Made by a program: the position numbers and the translations under genes
Shown: piece after piece, positions 25,580 to 34,073 of the stretch
How positions within the stretch are numbered: position 1 is the stretch's first letter
How the letters are laid out: every line of letters begins with the position of its first letter
Notes under the pieces: model-generated
Told to the model about the DNA's origin: nothing
The model's database searches: none
The model's input: only the letters and a program-made list of their open reading frames with translations
NCBI GenBank assembly: GCA_963844175.1
Contig: CAWJNE010000021.1
Span: 744,001 to 808,000, forward strand
Direction of reading: 5' to 3'
Origin: JALZMG01 sp963844175
Lineage (GTDB): Bacteria > Actinomycetota > Acidimicrobiia > Acidimicrobiales > Ilumatobacteraceae
Length of the DNA: 64,000 nucleotides

Positions 25580-28048
25580 CTACTCGTCGCGCAGCACGAT
25601 GGCCGGGCGGGTGCGTGCCGCCGACCTTCCGGGGACGGCGGCCACCACGTTTGCGAGGACCACGGTGGCGACGACTGCCACGCCGATCCACAGCCAGGGT
25701 GTCTCGGGCGGTGCGGCCGCGCCGAGGCCATCGGCGAACCAGCGCCACACCGCCCGTCCAAAGGCCACGCCGAGTGGGGAGCCGATGACGAGCGCGGCGA
25801 GTGCGATGATCGTCGCCTGCCAGCTCACCGAGGCGTACAGCTGTCGCCTGGAGAACCCGAGAGCGCGCAGCAGCGCCAGCTCCCGGCGGCGCTCCCTGAC
25901 CGAGGTGACCAACAGGTGGACGAGCGCGGCGACGGCGACCAGCGAGAGCGCGGCGGCCATCGCCATCGGGACTACGCGGACGCGTTCGAGGTCGCGGATC
26001 TTGGTCGGGGGCTGCTCGCGGTGCACGACGAAGAACGCCCCCTCGGTGGCCGCCGTTGCCTCGAGCTCGGACAGTGCGGCGTCGATCGTCGTCGCCGGAC
26101 CGGCGGTGCTGATGGCGACGAAGTTGTACCTGCGGCCGTCCAGCTCGTAGTCGGCTGGCACCTGGTCGAAGTCTCCGAACGAGACGAGCGAATCGCCGCC
26201 CAGGACGGCGCCCACGCCGAGCCCGGTGCTCGAGAAGGAACCCTGGCCCATCTGCGGGAAGACGCCGCGTCCCGTCACCTGCATCGGACGAGCGCCAGCT
26301 CCCGCATCGACGTCGACGGTGTCGCCGATCTCCAGGCCGAGTCGCTCGAACGTCTCGCTTCCCAGCACCACTTCGTCGGCCGTTGTGGGCGGGCCTCCCT
26401 CGATGATCCCGACCGTCACGTCACCGCGCAGCACCTTGAGGTCGAACGCCGGCACGGGGAGGCCATTGACCGAGACGTCGCCGTAGTTGCCAGCGGCGAT
26501 GCCAGTGACGTTCGGGTCGGCTTCGAGCCGGTCCAGGATCCTCGTGACCGGCGCCGGCCCGAACTGGGCGTCGACCATGCGAGCCCATCCCTGCCCGTAT
26601 CGGCTCGGTGTGTCGAGCAGGGCCAGGAGGCTGGCGGCGAAGGTGACCGTGGCGAGGACCGAGAAGATCGCTGCCGTCATGGCGAAAAGTGTGCTGCGCA
26701 TCGGGACTGGCCGGGTGGGCGTACCGCTCGCGACGAAGCGCACGCCTTGGATCGCGGCGACCGACAGGCCGCCAGCCGCGGCGGCACCGGCCAACCTCGA
26801 CGGTCGTGCGGTGGACTGCGCCCGGCGATCTCGGCCGAGCACCGCAGCTGGGACGGCGCTGCACACCGTCAGCACGATGATCGCGCCGGCGCCGATGGCG
26901 AGGGTGAGGCCGTCCACGCGCATACCGGGGTCAGGTTCGGCCACCCGGGCCACTCCGATCGGGAACAAACTTGACATCGCCACCGCCACGACCACTGCGC
27001 CGACCGCTCCGACGGTGCCGATGACGGCCGCCCGGGCCAGCGTCAGCGCGGCGCGATCACCAGGCTGCGAGCCGATGGCTTGAAGTGCTTCGATCTCGAC
27101 GCGCGACTCCCGGCTGGCCCTCGACACTGCCTGGCCGACGACGAGCAGGGCGACGAGGCCGATGGCGATGGCGGCGATGGCCAACGACACTGCCAGCGGC
27201 TGCATGGCGTCGTCGACGCGGCGGGCCAGCGCAGCCTGATCGGCCAGGAACACCGGACCGCCGGTCCCCAGCTCCTCGTGCTGGCCAAGCGCCTCGATCT
27301 CCGCCGCCAGCGCGTCCAGGTCGGTGCCCGGCTGGACGTCGATCCAGGCGCCTTCGAAGTTCCGGTTCGCCTGGTCGACGAGGGCGCCGAGCGGAGCTGT
27401 CGCGATGACCGAACCAGACTCGCTGAGCCCGGAGTCCGGCACCACTTCGTCGAACAGCACCCCGATGCCGGTGACGGTCAGTCGGATCGGCTGGCCCTGA
27501 TCCGCGCTCGCGGCGACGATCAGGTCATCGGAGCCACCGGTGAGGACCACGGCGTCGATCAGGTCGCCAACGTGGACGTCGTTGTGCTCGGAGAACCGCT
27601 TGCTGACGAGGACCTCCTCAGGCCGATCCGGGTCGGGCAACCGTCCGTCGACCACGTGCGGTCGGCCGATGTCCGAGCCGGCCATGCCGTCGAACGGCGC
27701 CAGCACGGCGCCGCCGGCGATCGATTCGCCCAACCGCTCTGACGGCGTCCCGCGCTCGGGGACCACTGGGATGCCGGCAGCGAGCCTGACGCCGCGGACA
27801 CCGTCGAGCCGCCCAACCGCGTCGTAGAACGGAGTCGCGTCGGTGTCTTCGCCTGGCGGCGAGACCAGGAGCTCGGGAGGGTTGGTCAGCGTCAGCAGTC
27901 GGTCATAGGCGGAGGCGGTTCGTCGTGCCCCTGCCGTCGTGGCCAGCACGATGCCGCCGAGCACGGCGACGAGCACGGCCAGCCCGAGCAGCCCCGTCCA
28001 GTGGTGGCGCAATTGCGACCGCAGCCGGTACGCCACGACTCCACCCAT
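25580..28048 (-). CDS. FtsX/MacB-type ABC permease, large, no adjacent ATPase
   Basis: 822 residues with an N-terminal membrane segment (GLLGLAVLVAVLGGIVLATT), a long extracytoplasmic domain, three membrane segments around residue 300-430, a second large domain, and a C-terminal FtsX block: VRERRRELALLRALGFSRRQ. This two-module form is typical of actinobacterial MacB/LolCE-like permeases that move lipids or lipoproteins, or act as mechanotransducers, with a partner ATPase. No ATPase lies beside it, so it must use one from elsewhere or have lost its partner. ATG 28048 has AGGGAG 11 bases upstream; ATG 28069 is an alternative. Confidence 0.82.
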   Translation of the reverse strand: MGGVVAYRLRSQLRHHWTGLLGLAVLVAVLGGIVLATTAGARRTASAYDRLLTLTNPPELLVSPPGEDTDATPFYDAVGRLDGVRGVRLAAGIPVVPERGTPSERLGESIAGGAVLAPFDGMAGSDIGRPHVVDGRLPDPDRPEEVLVSKRFSEHNDVHVGDLIDAVVLTGGSDDLIVAASADQGQPIRLTVTGIGVLFDEVVPDSGLSESGSVIATAPLGALVDQANRNFEGAWIDVQPGTDLDALAAEIEALGQHEELGTGGPVFLADQAALARRVDDAMQPLAVSLAIAAIAIGLVALLVVGQAVSRASRESRVEIEALQAIGSQPGDRAALTLARAAVIGTVGAVGAVVVAVAMSSLFPIGVARVAEPDPGMRVDGLTLAIGAGAIIVLTVCSAVPAAVLGRDRRAQSTARPSRLAGAAAAGGLSVAAIQGVRFVASGTPTRPVPMRSTLFAMTAAIFSVLATVTFAASLLALLDTPSRYGQGWARMVDAQFGPAPVTRILDRLEADPNVTGIAAGNYGDVSVNGLPVPAFDLKVLRGDVTVGIIEGGPPTTADEVVLGSETFERLGLEIGDTVDVDAGAGARPMQVTGRGVFPQMGQGSFSSTGLGVGAVLGGDSLVSFGDFDQVPADYELDGRRYNFVAISTAGPATTIDAALSELEATAATEGAFFVVHREQPPTKIRDLERVRVVPMAMAAALSLVAVAALVHLLVTSVRERRRELALLRALGFSRRQLYASVSWQATIIALAALVIGSPLGVAFGRAVWRWFADGLGAAAPPETPWLWIGVAVVATVVLANVVAAVPGRSAARTRPAIVLRDE

Positions 28049-28456
28049 CGTCGTCAGTGTCTCCCTCATCCCACTGCTCGACCAGGGCGGGACCACCCGT
28101 CTCTCGGGTAGTACCACCACGCGGCGGATGCGAGACGCCCGGCGTCGAGCAACGACTGTCGTGCTCACGCTGGCCGGACTTTCGCGGCCCGTCGGCGAAG
28201 TCAGCGTCTCACGTTCGTCGCCTTCGGTGCCTGGTCCGGTAGCAGCTCGTCGCTTTGCGCCGCCTGGTGATTGTGTCGATGGCCGGGCGTTCGGCTCCGG
28301 CAGCCCGGGCGAGCGGGGACGCGGTGGATCATGATGTTCCGGCGTCGGGGTCTCCACATGATTTGGGGACACGCACGCAGCGTTCGTGCCGAGGTGTCAG
28401 GATGCCGGCGGGCGATCCTGTGCTCACGTGGAGCGCAGCATGCAGGGAGGTCGGAG
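28049..28456. other. intergenic region between divergent permease and flavoprotein genes
   Basis: About 400 bases. Both strands stay open in places but with Arg/Ser-rich, non-homologous reading. No ATPase for the permease, no RNA gene and no clear operator was recognised. Promoters of both neighbours must lie here. Confidence 0.45.
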
Positions 28457-29647
28457 ATGACGGCGGACCCGCAAGAGGTCGTGGCGCTCGATGGTGCCGA
28501 GATCACCCGTCGGGTCGAGGCGCTGCTGCCGGTGATCGACGGCCGGGCTGACGAGATCGCAGCGGCGCGCCGGCTGCCGCGGGACCTCGTCGATGCACTG
28601 AAGACCGCGGGGGTGTTCCGGATGTCGATGCCGGAGGCTTGGGGCGGCTCAGCGTTGCCGTTGCCGGACCAGGTGCGCATCGTGGAGTCGTTGGCGTACG
28701 CCGATCCGAGTGTCGGCTGGTGCGTGATGATTGGCTCCGACAGCGGGTTCTACTCGGCGTTCCTCGACGACTCTGCGGCCCGCGAGTTGTGGACCGACAT
28801 CGATGACATCACCGCGGGATGGCTGTTCCCCGGTGGGCAGGCCGAGTCGGTGGACGGCGGCTATCGGGTGTCGGGGCGGTGGAAGTTCGGCAGCGGCTGC
28901 ACCCACGCCGACGTGATGGTCGCTGGGTGCATCGTGATGAACGACAACGGCGCGCCGGTCTTGGGCCCCGACGGCCTGCCTGTCGTGCGCACTGCTGTCG
29001 CCCGGGCCGATCACTTCGAGGTCATCGACACCTGGCACACGACGGGCCTCGCCGGCAGCGGAAGCAACGACTACGCCTGCAAGGGCCTGTTCGTGCCGGT
29101 CGAGCACACGTTCTCGTTGGCCGAACCCGTCAAGCGTGGCGGCCCGCTGCACGCCATCCCGGGTGGGTTCTTGGCCAACATGCAGGCCGTGGCGCTCGGC
29201 CTCGCACGCCGCGCGATCGACGAGGCGATCGCGGTGGTCACCGACAAGATCGTCCTCCCCGAGGGAGTTGCGATGCGTGAGGTGCCTCGCGTCCGCGAGG
29301 CCATCGCCGACGCGCAGCGCCAGCACCGCTCCGCACAGGCCTACGCCATCCGCAGCATCGACGACGCCTGGACGCAACTCTCCTCAGGAGCTGCGCTCAG
29401 TGTCGACCAGCGCATCGACTTGATCCTGTCGCGAGTGGAAGCGTTCCGCATGGCACAGGACGTCACCGCAGCCATGGTCCGCCTCGTCGGTACGCAGGCC
29501 ATCTACTCGACGAGCATCCTCGACCGCCTCGTACGTGACGCCATCACCATCAACCAGCACGTCGCCGCTGGCCCCCTGATGCTCGACGCCGCAGGCCGGC
29601 TCGCGCTCGGCCTCGAGCTCCAAGGCTTCGTCGCCGCCATCGTCTGA
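28457..29647 (+). CDS. acyl-CoA-dehydrogenase-fold flavoprotein (group D monooxygenase-like)
   Basis: 396 residues, ATG preceded by GGGAGG. The sequence follows the acyl-CoA dehydrogenase fold: N-terminal helices (LPRDLVDALKTAGVFRMSMP, EAWGGSALPLPDQVRIVE), a beta domain with GGQAESVDGGYRVSGRWKFG and SGCTHADVMV, then C-terminal helices. It matches the HsaA/DszC-like branch, which are FMN- or FADH2-dependent hydroxylases rather than true dehydrogenases. In the C-terminal part there is no catalytic Glu region as in acyl-CoA dehydrogenases. The reductase partner and substrate are not evident nearby. Confidence 0.8.
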   Translation: MTADPQEVVALDGAEITRRVEALLPVIDGRADEIAAARRLPRDLVDALKTAGVFRMSMPEAWGGSALPLPDQVRIVESLAYADPSVGWCVMIGSDSGFYSAFLDDSAARELWTDIDDITAGWLFPGGQAESVDGGYRVSGRWKFGSGCTHADVMVAGCIVMNDNGAPVLGPDGLPVVRTAVARADHFEVIDTWHTTGLAGSGSNDYACKGLFVPVEHTFSLAEPVKRGGPLHAIPGGFLANMQAVALGLARRAIDEAIAVVTDKIVLPEGVAMREVPRVREAIADAQRQHRSAQAYAIRSIDDAWTQLSSGAALSVDQRIDLILSRVEAFRMAQDVTAAMVRLVGTQAIYSTSILDRLVRDAITINQHVAAGPLMLDAAGRLALGLELQGFVAAIV

Positions 29648-29784
29648 CATCACCACCGTGTCCCAAGCTCGGTGCTCGGGCGGCATCGGCTCCCCGGAGC
29701 GTTCGGTCCCGGCGGTAGGTGGCGCGCCCACAGGTCGCTCCGCGTTGTTTCCGGATGACCCGTTGGCCGTTTCGAGGGCGGCGT

Positions 29785-30384
29785 TCACAGCAGACCGTGG
29801 GCCCGGAACATCCTGTCGAGGATGTCGCGGACGACCGGTTGCTTACGCTGGTTGTAGTCACCGACGCCCCCGCCACCATTGTTCGACGCCTCGGCTGACG
29901 TCCGTTTGGCCGCCGCGTAGCGCTCGCGGTCCTTCGGATGCTCGATCAGCCAGTCCCGCAACATGCGATGGCGGATGACCTCTGGGCTGTCAACGCCGAA
30001 CACATGGATGTTCGCCCGCGGGTCATCGGCGACGACGAGGCGGTGCTCGTGCCAGCTCGGCTCTCTGAGCCGCAGCCGGAACCCGGCCGCCTCGAGATCG
30101 GGCACGTACGACGGCTCATCGCGAGGATCGACGACGGTCACGTCGATGTCGATGATCGGCTTGGCGGCGAGGCCGGGCACGCTCGTCGATCCGACGTGTT
30201 CGACATCGAGCGCCCGGTTGCCCAGCGCGCTGCGGATCCGCCCCGCGAGCACCTCGAACTGGGCCCGCCAGGCTGGGTTGGGCTCGACGAGGTTGATGCG
30301 CTGTGGCGGCGGATCGACCCCCACCCACTGGATGCCATCAGGATCGTCGTCGAAGTGGCGAGTGATCTCCTCGGCGGTCGGCAT
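29785..30384 (-). CDS. GrpB family (UPF0157) protein
   Basis: 199 residues from ATG 30384. The diagnostic strings are HVGSTSVPGLAAKPIIDIDV, HEHRLVVADDPRANIHVFG and RHRMLRDWLIEHPKDRERYA, all typical of GrpB/UPF0157, nucleotidyltransferase-fold proteins fused in some organisms to dephospho-CoA kinase. The nucleotidyltransferase-like motif is GSTSV...DIDV. Biochemical role is not established. A longer reading exists upstream but is not homologous. Confidence 0.88.
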   Translation of the reverse strand: MPTAEEITRHFDDDPDGIQWVGVDPPPQRINLVEPNPAWRAQFEVLAGRIRSALGNRALDVEHVGSTSVPGLAAKPIIDIDVTVVDPRDEPSYVPDLEAAGFRLRLREPSWHEHRLVVADDPRANIHVFGVDSPEVIRHRMLRDWLIEHPKDRERYAAAKRTSAEASNNGGGGVGDYNQRKQPVVRDILDRMFRAHGLL

Positions 30385-31087
30385 CGCCAGCGAGCGTACG
30401 ACGCACGGCGCAAGCATCACGGAGACCACTTCATCCGCGCGCTGCGCCTGAAGTCGGATGCGCGACGGGCCGGCAGAACCGCGGGCACCATGGTCGGCAC
30501 GCTCAGGAGACCCGGCGAACTCGCCCTGTTCCCGAACCGTGGGGAACGCGCGGTGAGGTTCGACGCCGCGCCTCGCCGGCAACGCCGCGGCCCGCGCCGC
30601 GAGGTCCACACCGCCGAGCAGCAGCTCGAACGGGCCGAGGACTACCGGCAACGAACCGGCCCCCTGTCGCACGCCACACCCGAGCGCCGCCCACCAGCGC
30701 GACGCACACGATCAGCTCCGCAGCTGCGACACCATCGACCTCCCCAATGCCGCCGTCCACCGCACCTTCGCCGTGTCGCTCACCCACCGGTCGAACAGCA
30801 ACTCGCGACCCCCTTCGCGACGACCTACGCGGCGCGCCGATTGAGCGGGGGACGCGGTTCGAGGCCCACATCGACCTTCCCCGGGTGCTCGTCGCTCAGC
30901 ACGACCTCGGCATCGAAATGTGAAGCCCGAGCAGCGAGTCCCCGAGCCCAGCTTGAGTCGTCGAATCCTCCCTCCGATCAGCGGTACAGACGCGCTACGG
31001 AGCGCGATCGACCAGCCTGAGGCGGGCGCTTCGAGGCCCGTGTCGCTGCCGGATGCATGCACGCCACGGGACGACGGGGTGCGCCGT
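30385..31087. other. 700-base degenerate region, possible gene remnants
   Basis: No intact gene fits. Short protein-like pieces occur in different frames of the plus strand, for example RFEAHIDLPRVLVAQHDLG ending near 30922 and LRRPGELALFPNRGERAV near 30510. They read like parts of a decayed gene interrupted by stops and frameshifts, but I cannot name the family. Confidence 0.4.
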
Positions 31088-32266
31088 TCAGGCCGCGATC
31101 GCAGCCAGTAGCTCGTCGAGCGCGGCGAGCGAGTTCCCACTGACGAGCCGGTCGACGTGGGGCAGTGCCGCGGCCATCCCGCCGACAGCCGGCTCGTAGC
31201 CCGGCGCCGCCGCGCGCGGGTTCACCCAGACGAGACGGTGGGTGAGGCGGTGGAGACGTTCCATCTCGCGACCGAGCAACGCCGGGTCGTCGCGCTCCCA
31301 CCCATCGGAGACGATCACCACGACGGCCCCGCGGGCCATGCCGCGACGGCCGTAGCGCTCGTTGAACGCCTCGATCGCCCGGCCGATCCGGGTCCCTCCC
31401 GACCAGTCCGGTGCCGCCTGCCCGGCGCGGTGCAGCGCGTGGTCGGGATTGCCGGCGTGCAGCACCTTGGTGAGCCGCGTGAGTCGGGTGGCGAACACGA
31501 ACGCCTCGGCCCGCGCGCCACCCACCGCGGAGTGCAGCAGTTGGAGGTAGGCGCGGGCGTACGACTCCATCGAGCCGCTGATGTCGCAAATGACCACGAG
31601 GCGTCGCCGGCGCATCCGGCGGCGGCGGCGGACCAGCTCGACCGGTTCGCCGGCGCTACGCCGAGCCCGCCGGAGGGTGGCGCGCAGATCGGCGCGCCGA
31701 CCGCGATGGTGGCGCACCGTCCTCCGGCTGGGGCGAAGCGGCGGCGCGAGCGCGAGCCGCGACATCAGTGTCCGCAGCTCGAGCAGCTCGGCCGGGGTGA
31801 TCGTCGCGAACTCCTGGTGACGGAGCCGCTCGACTGCGCTCCACGCAGCGAGGATCGACTGGGCACCGCGATCGTCGCCCTCGGCGGAGGCGTCGGCGGC
31901 CAGCGATGGAGTCGGGTCCGACGCAGGTCCAGCGAGGCGAACGGGGGCGGGACCGGTACGGGAGCTGGCGGCGCGCGGTCGCTCATCGCCCGTCGCGTTG
32001 GTGTCGCCGCGAAAGTCGGCGGGATCCCACAACCCTCCGAAGAGCTGCCGGAAGACGCGATCGAACGTGGGGATGTCCGCAGCCGACGACAGCAACGTGA
32101 CCCGGGCCAGCCAGTACAGCTCGTCGACCGAGGCTGGCGCGGCAAGCGCGATCGACATCGCCAGGCGCGCCGAACGCTCCGGTGTCACGGGCACACCGGC
32201 GCGGTGGACGAGGTCGCCGAGACCGCCGGCGACCGTCGCCAGATCGGCGCTCAGCTCAACCGGCAC
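31088..32266 (-). CDS. coxE: CoxE-like VWA-domain protein
   Basis: 392 residues from GTG 32266, which overlaps the end of the MoxR gene by 11 bases; an ATG at 32308 is an alternative. The C-terminal half is a von Willebrand A domain with the metal-ion motif VVICDISGSMESYAR (D-x-S-x-S), then VVVIVSDGWERDDP. The N-terminal half is an Arg-rich helical region (LRPSRRTVRHHRGRRADLRA), as in CoxE. CoxE and the MoxR-type AAA ATPase CoxD work together in sulfuration of the copper-molybdenum centre of CO dehydrogenase. It ends the coxM-S-L cluster on the same strand. Confidence 0.85.
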   Translation of the reverse strand: MPVELSADLATVAGGLGDLVHRAGVPVTPERSARLAMSIALAAPASVDELYWLARVTLLSSAADIPTFDRVFRQLFGGLWDPADFRGDTNATGDERPRAASSRTGPAPVRLAGPASDPTPSLAADASAEGDDRGAQSILAAWSAVERLRHQEFATITPAELLELRTLMSRLALAPPLRPSRRTVRHHRGRRADLRATLRRARRSAGEPVELVRRRRRMRRRRLVVICDISGSMESYARAYLQLLHSAVGGARAEAFVFATRLTRLTKVLHAGNPDHALHRAGQAAPDWSGGTRIGRAIEAFNERYGRRGMARGAVVVIVSDGWERDDPALLGREMERLHRLTHRLVWVNPRAAAPGYEPAVGGMAAALPHVDRLVSGNSLAALDELLAAIAA

Positions 32267-33143
32267 CGACGACCCACCCGAGACCGCGTGCTGCGGCCGC
32301 CTCGGCATCCTCGCGGTACTTCAGCACGGACCCGAGCGTGGCCGCCGCGCTCGCCTCGTCAAGCGTCGAGATGCCGAGCAGATCGAGCGCCAGGGTCCAG
32401 TTGATCGCCTCCGCGACCCCGGGCGCCTTCTGGACGTCGAGCGTCCGCAGCCGCTCGACGGCGCCGGCGACCTGCTCGACGAGCGTGGTCGTGCTCGCCG
32501 GCGCGCGGCGCCGGATGATGGCCACCGCCCGGACGAGGACGGGGTAGTCGATCCAGTGGTAGAGGCAGCGCCGCTTGAGCGCGTCGTGCAGATCGCGCGT
32601 CCGGTTCGACGTGAGCACGACGATCGGCGGGATCGTCGCCCGCAATGTGCCGAGTTCCGGAACCGTCACCGCCGACTCGGCGAGCAGCTCGAACAGGAAC
32701 GCCTCGAACTCGTCGTCGGCGCGGTCGATCTCATCGATCAGCAACACCGCCGGGCGCGGCCCTGGGTGCCGGATCGCCCGCAGCAGCGGCCGCTCGAGCA
32801 GGTACTCGGCAGCGAACAGGTCCGCCTCGCACAGCGGTCGTCCCTCGGCCTCGGCGACGCGGATGCCGAGCAGCTGCCGGGGGTAGTTCCATTCGTAGAG
32901 GGCTTCGGCGGCGTCGATGCCCTCGTAGCACTGCAGTCGGATCAACGGGGTGTCGAGGACGGCGGCGAGCGCCTTCGCCGCCTCGGTCTTGCCGACACCA
33001 GCCTCGCCCTCGAGCAGCAGCGGCTGCGGCAGACGCACGGCACAGAACAGCGCGGTCGCCAAGCCCTCGTCCACCAGGTAGTCCGTGGCGTCGAGGCGCC
33101 TCCGTAGGGCGTCGACCGACGGCACCAGATCGGGAAGGCTCAT
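32256..33143 (-). CDS. coxD: MoxR-type AAA+ ATPase (CoxD-like)
   Basis: 295 residues. Walker A is LLEGEAGVGKTEAAKALA, Walker B AVLLIDEIDRADDEFEAFLF, and sensor 1 IVVLTSNRTRDLHDALKRRC. This is the MoxR family, whose members pair with VWA proteins as chaperones for metalloenzyme maturation. It starts at ATG 33143, overlapping the XdhC-like gene by four bases (ATGA), and overlaps coxE at its own end. In Oligotropha CoxD is needed to build the [CuSMoO2] centre of CO dehydrogenase, which fits this locus. Confidence 0.88.
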   Translation of the reverse strand: MSLPDLVPSVDALRRRLDATDYLVDEGLATALFCAVRLPQPLLLEGEAGVGKTEAAKALAAVLDTPLIRLQCYEGIDAAEALYEWNYPRQLLGIRVAEAEGRPLCEADLFAAEYLLERPLLRAIRHPGPRPAVLLIDEIDRADDEFEAFLFELLAESAVTVPELGTLRATIPPIVVLTSNRTRDLHDALKRRCLYHWIDYPVLVRAVAIIRRRAPASTTTLVEQVAGAVERLRTLDVQKAPGVAEAINWTLALDLLGISTLDEASAAATLGSVLKYREDAEAAAARGLGWVVGAG

Positions 33144-34060
33144 GCGTTCCCGGGATACGCCGACGGGTCCGCGGCGTAGGCCCGCAGGCAGCCGCTCCCG
33201 CAGAACCAGGTGCGGTTGACGCGGCCGTCGGGTTGCTCGTGATCGAGGTGCAGCGACGCCTCGACCGTTGGCACCGTCATGCCGCACACAGGGTCGACCG
33301 CGGTCGCCGCCGACCCAGCGCCGTCGACGACGATGGAGCGTCCCGACGGTTGTGGTCGGCTGGCCACGAACTCGGCCAGTATCGACAGGGCCACCTCCTC
33401 CGGGGTGCGGGCACCGATGTCCATGCCGGCCGGGCTGTGGACCCGTGCCGTCAGCGACGTGCACAGATCCAACCCGGCGAGCACGGCCTCGGCGCGCTTG
33501 CGGCTGGCGACGAGGCCGACGTACGGCGTCTCGGCACGCAGCGCGGCGACGAGGGCCTCATCCTCGTCGACACCATGAGAGGCCACGACGACCGCCGCGG
33601 CGTCCGGTGGCACCGCGCCGTCCCACGACGTGGCGACGTAGCCGAGCGCCTCGCTGAGCCGGATGATGGCGTGGGCGGTCGGCGACGTCCCGACGACGAC
33701 GAGACGCGGCGCCGGCACGACCGGCTCGAGGAAGATCTCGAGCGTCCCGCCGGACAGGCACGGGTTGTGGACCGTGAGCTTGCCGGGCGACGACGGCTCC
33801 GGCGTGGGTGTGATCCGCAGCAGCAACGACTCCTGCGCGTCGAGCAACGCCATCGCCTGGGCCCGCACCGTGGACTCGGCGCACGTCCCGCCGACAAATC
33901 CCTCCATGGTCCCGTCGGCCAGCACGAGCGCCTCGTCGCCCGGCTTGGCCGACGTCGGGCGCTCGGCCAGTACGACCCGGGCGTGGACGAACGGGACCCG
34001 CTCGTGCTCCAACTCGGCAGCGCGCGCGGCGACCTCGCTGCGTAGGTTGGGCGACGTCAT
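33140..34060 (-). CDS. XdhC/CoxI-family maturation protein fused to a YHS domain
   Basis: 306 residues. An XdhC/CoxI N-terminal part (ALVLADGTMEGFVGGTCAES, EIFLEPVVPAP) leads into a Rossmann-like domain (RLVVVGTSPTAHAIIRLSEA, YVGLVASRKRAEAV, HSPAGMDIGARTPEEVALSI). These proteins deliver and sulfurate the molybdenum cofactor. The last ~50 residues form a YHS metal-binding domain: AVDPVCGMTVPT ... TWFCGSGCLRAYAADPSAY, with three Cys. That fusion is uncommon in textbook CoxI and could carry copper or another metal for the CuMo centre, which is speculative. ATG 34060 lies 13 bases after coxL. Confidence 0.85.
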   Translation of the reverse strand: MTSPNLRSEVAARAAELEHERVPFVHARVVLAERPTSAKPGDEALVLADGTMEGFVGGTCAESTVRAQAMALLDAQESLLLRITPTPEPSSPGKLTVHNPCLSGGTLEIFLEPVVPAPRLVVVGTSPTAHAIIRLSEALGYVATSWDGAVPPDAAAVVVASHGVDEDEALVAALRAETPYVGLVASRKRAEAVLAGLDLCTSLTARVHSPAGMDIGARTPEEVALSILAEFVASRPQPSGRSIVVDGAGSAATAVDPVCGMTVPTVEASLHLDHEQPDGRVNRTWFCGSGCLRAYAADPSAYPGNA

Positions 34061-34073
34061 CGGCTGCTCCCGG

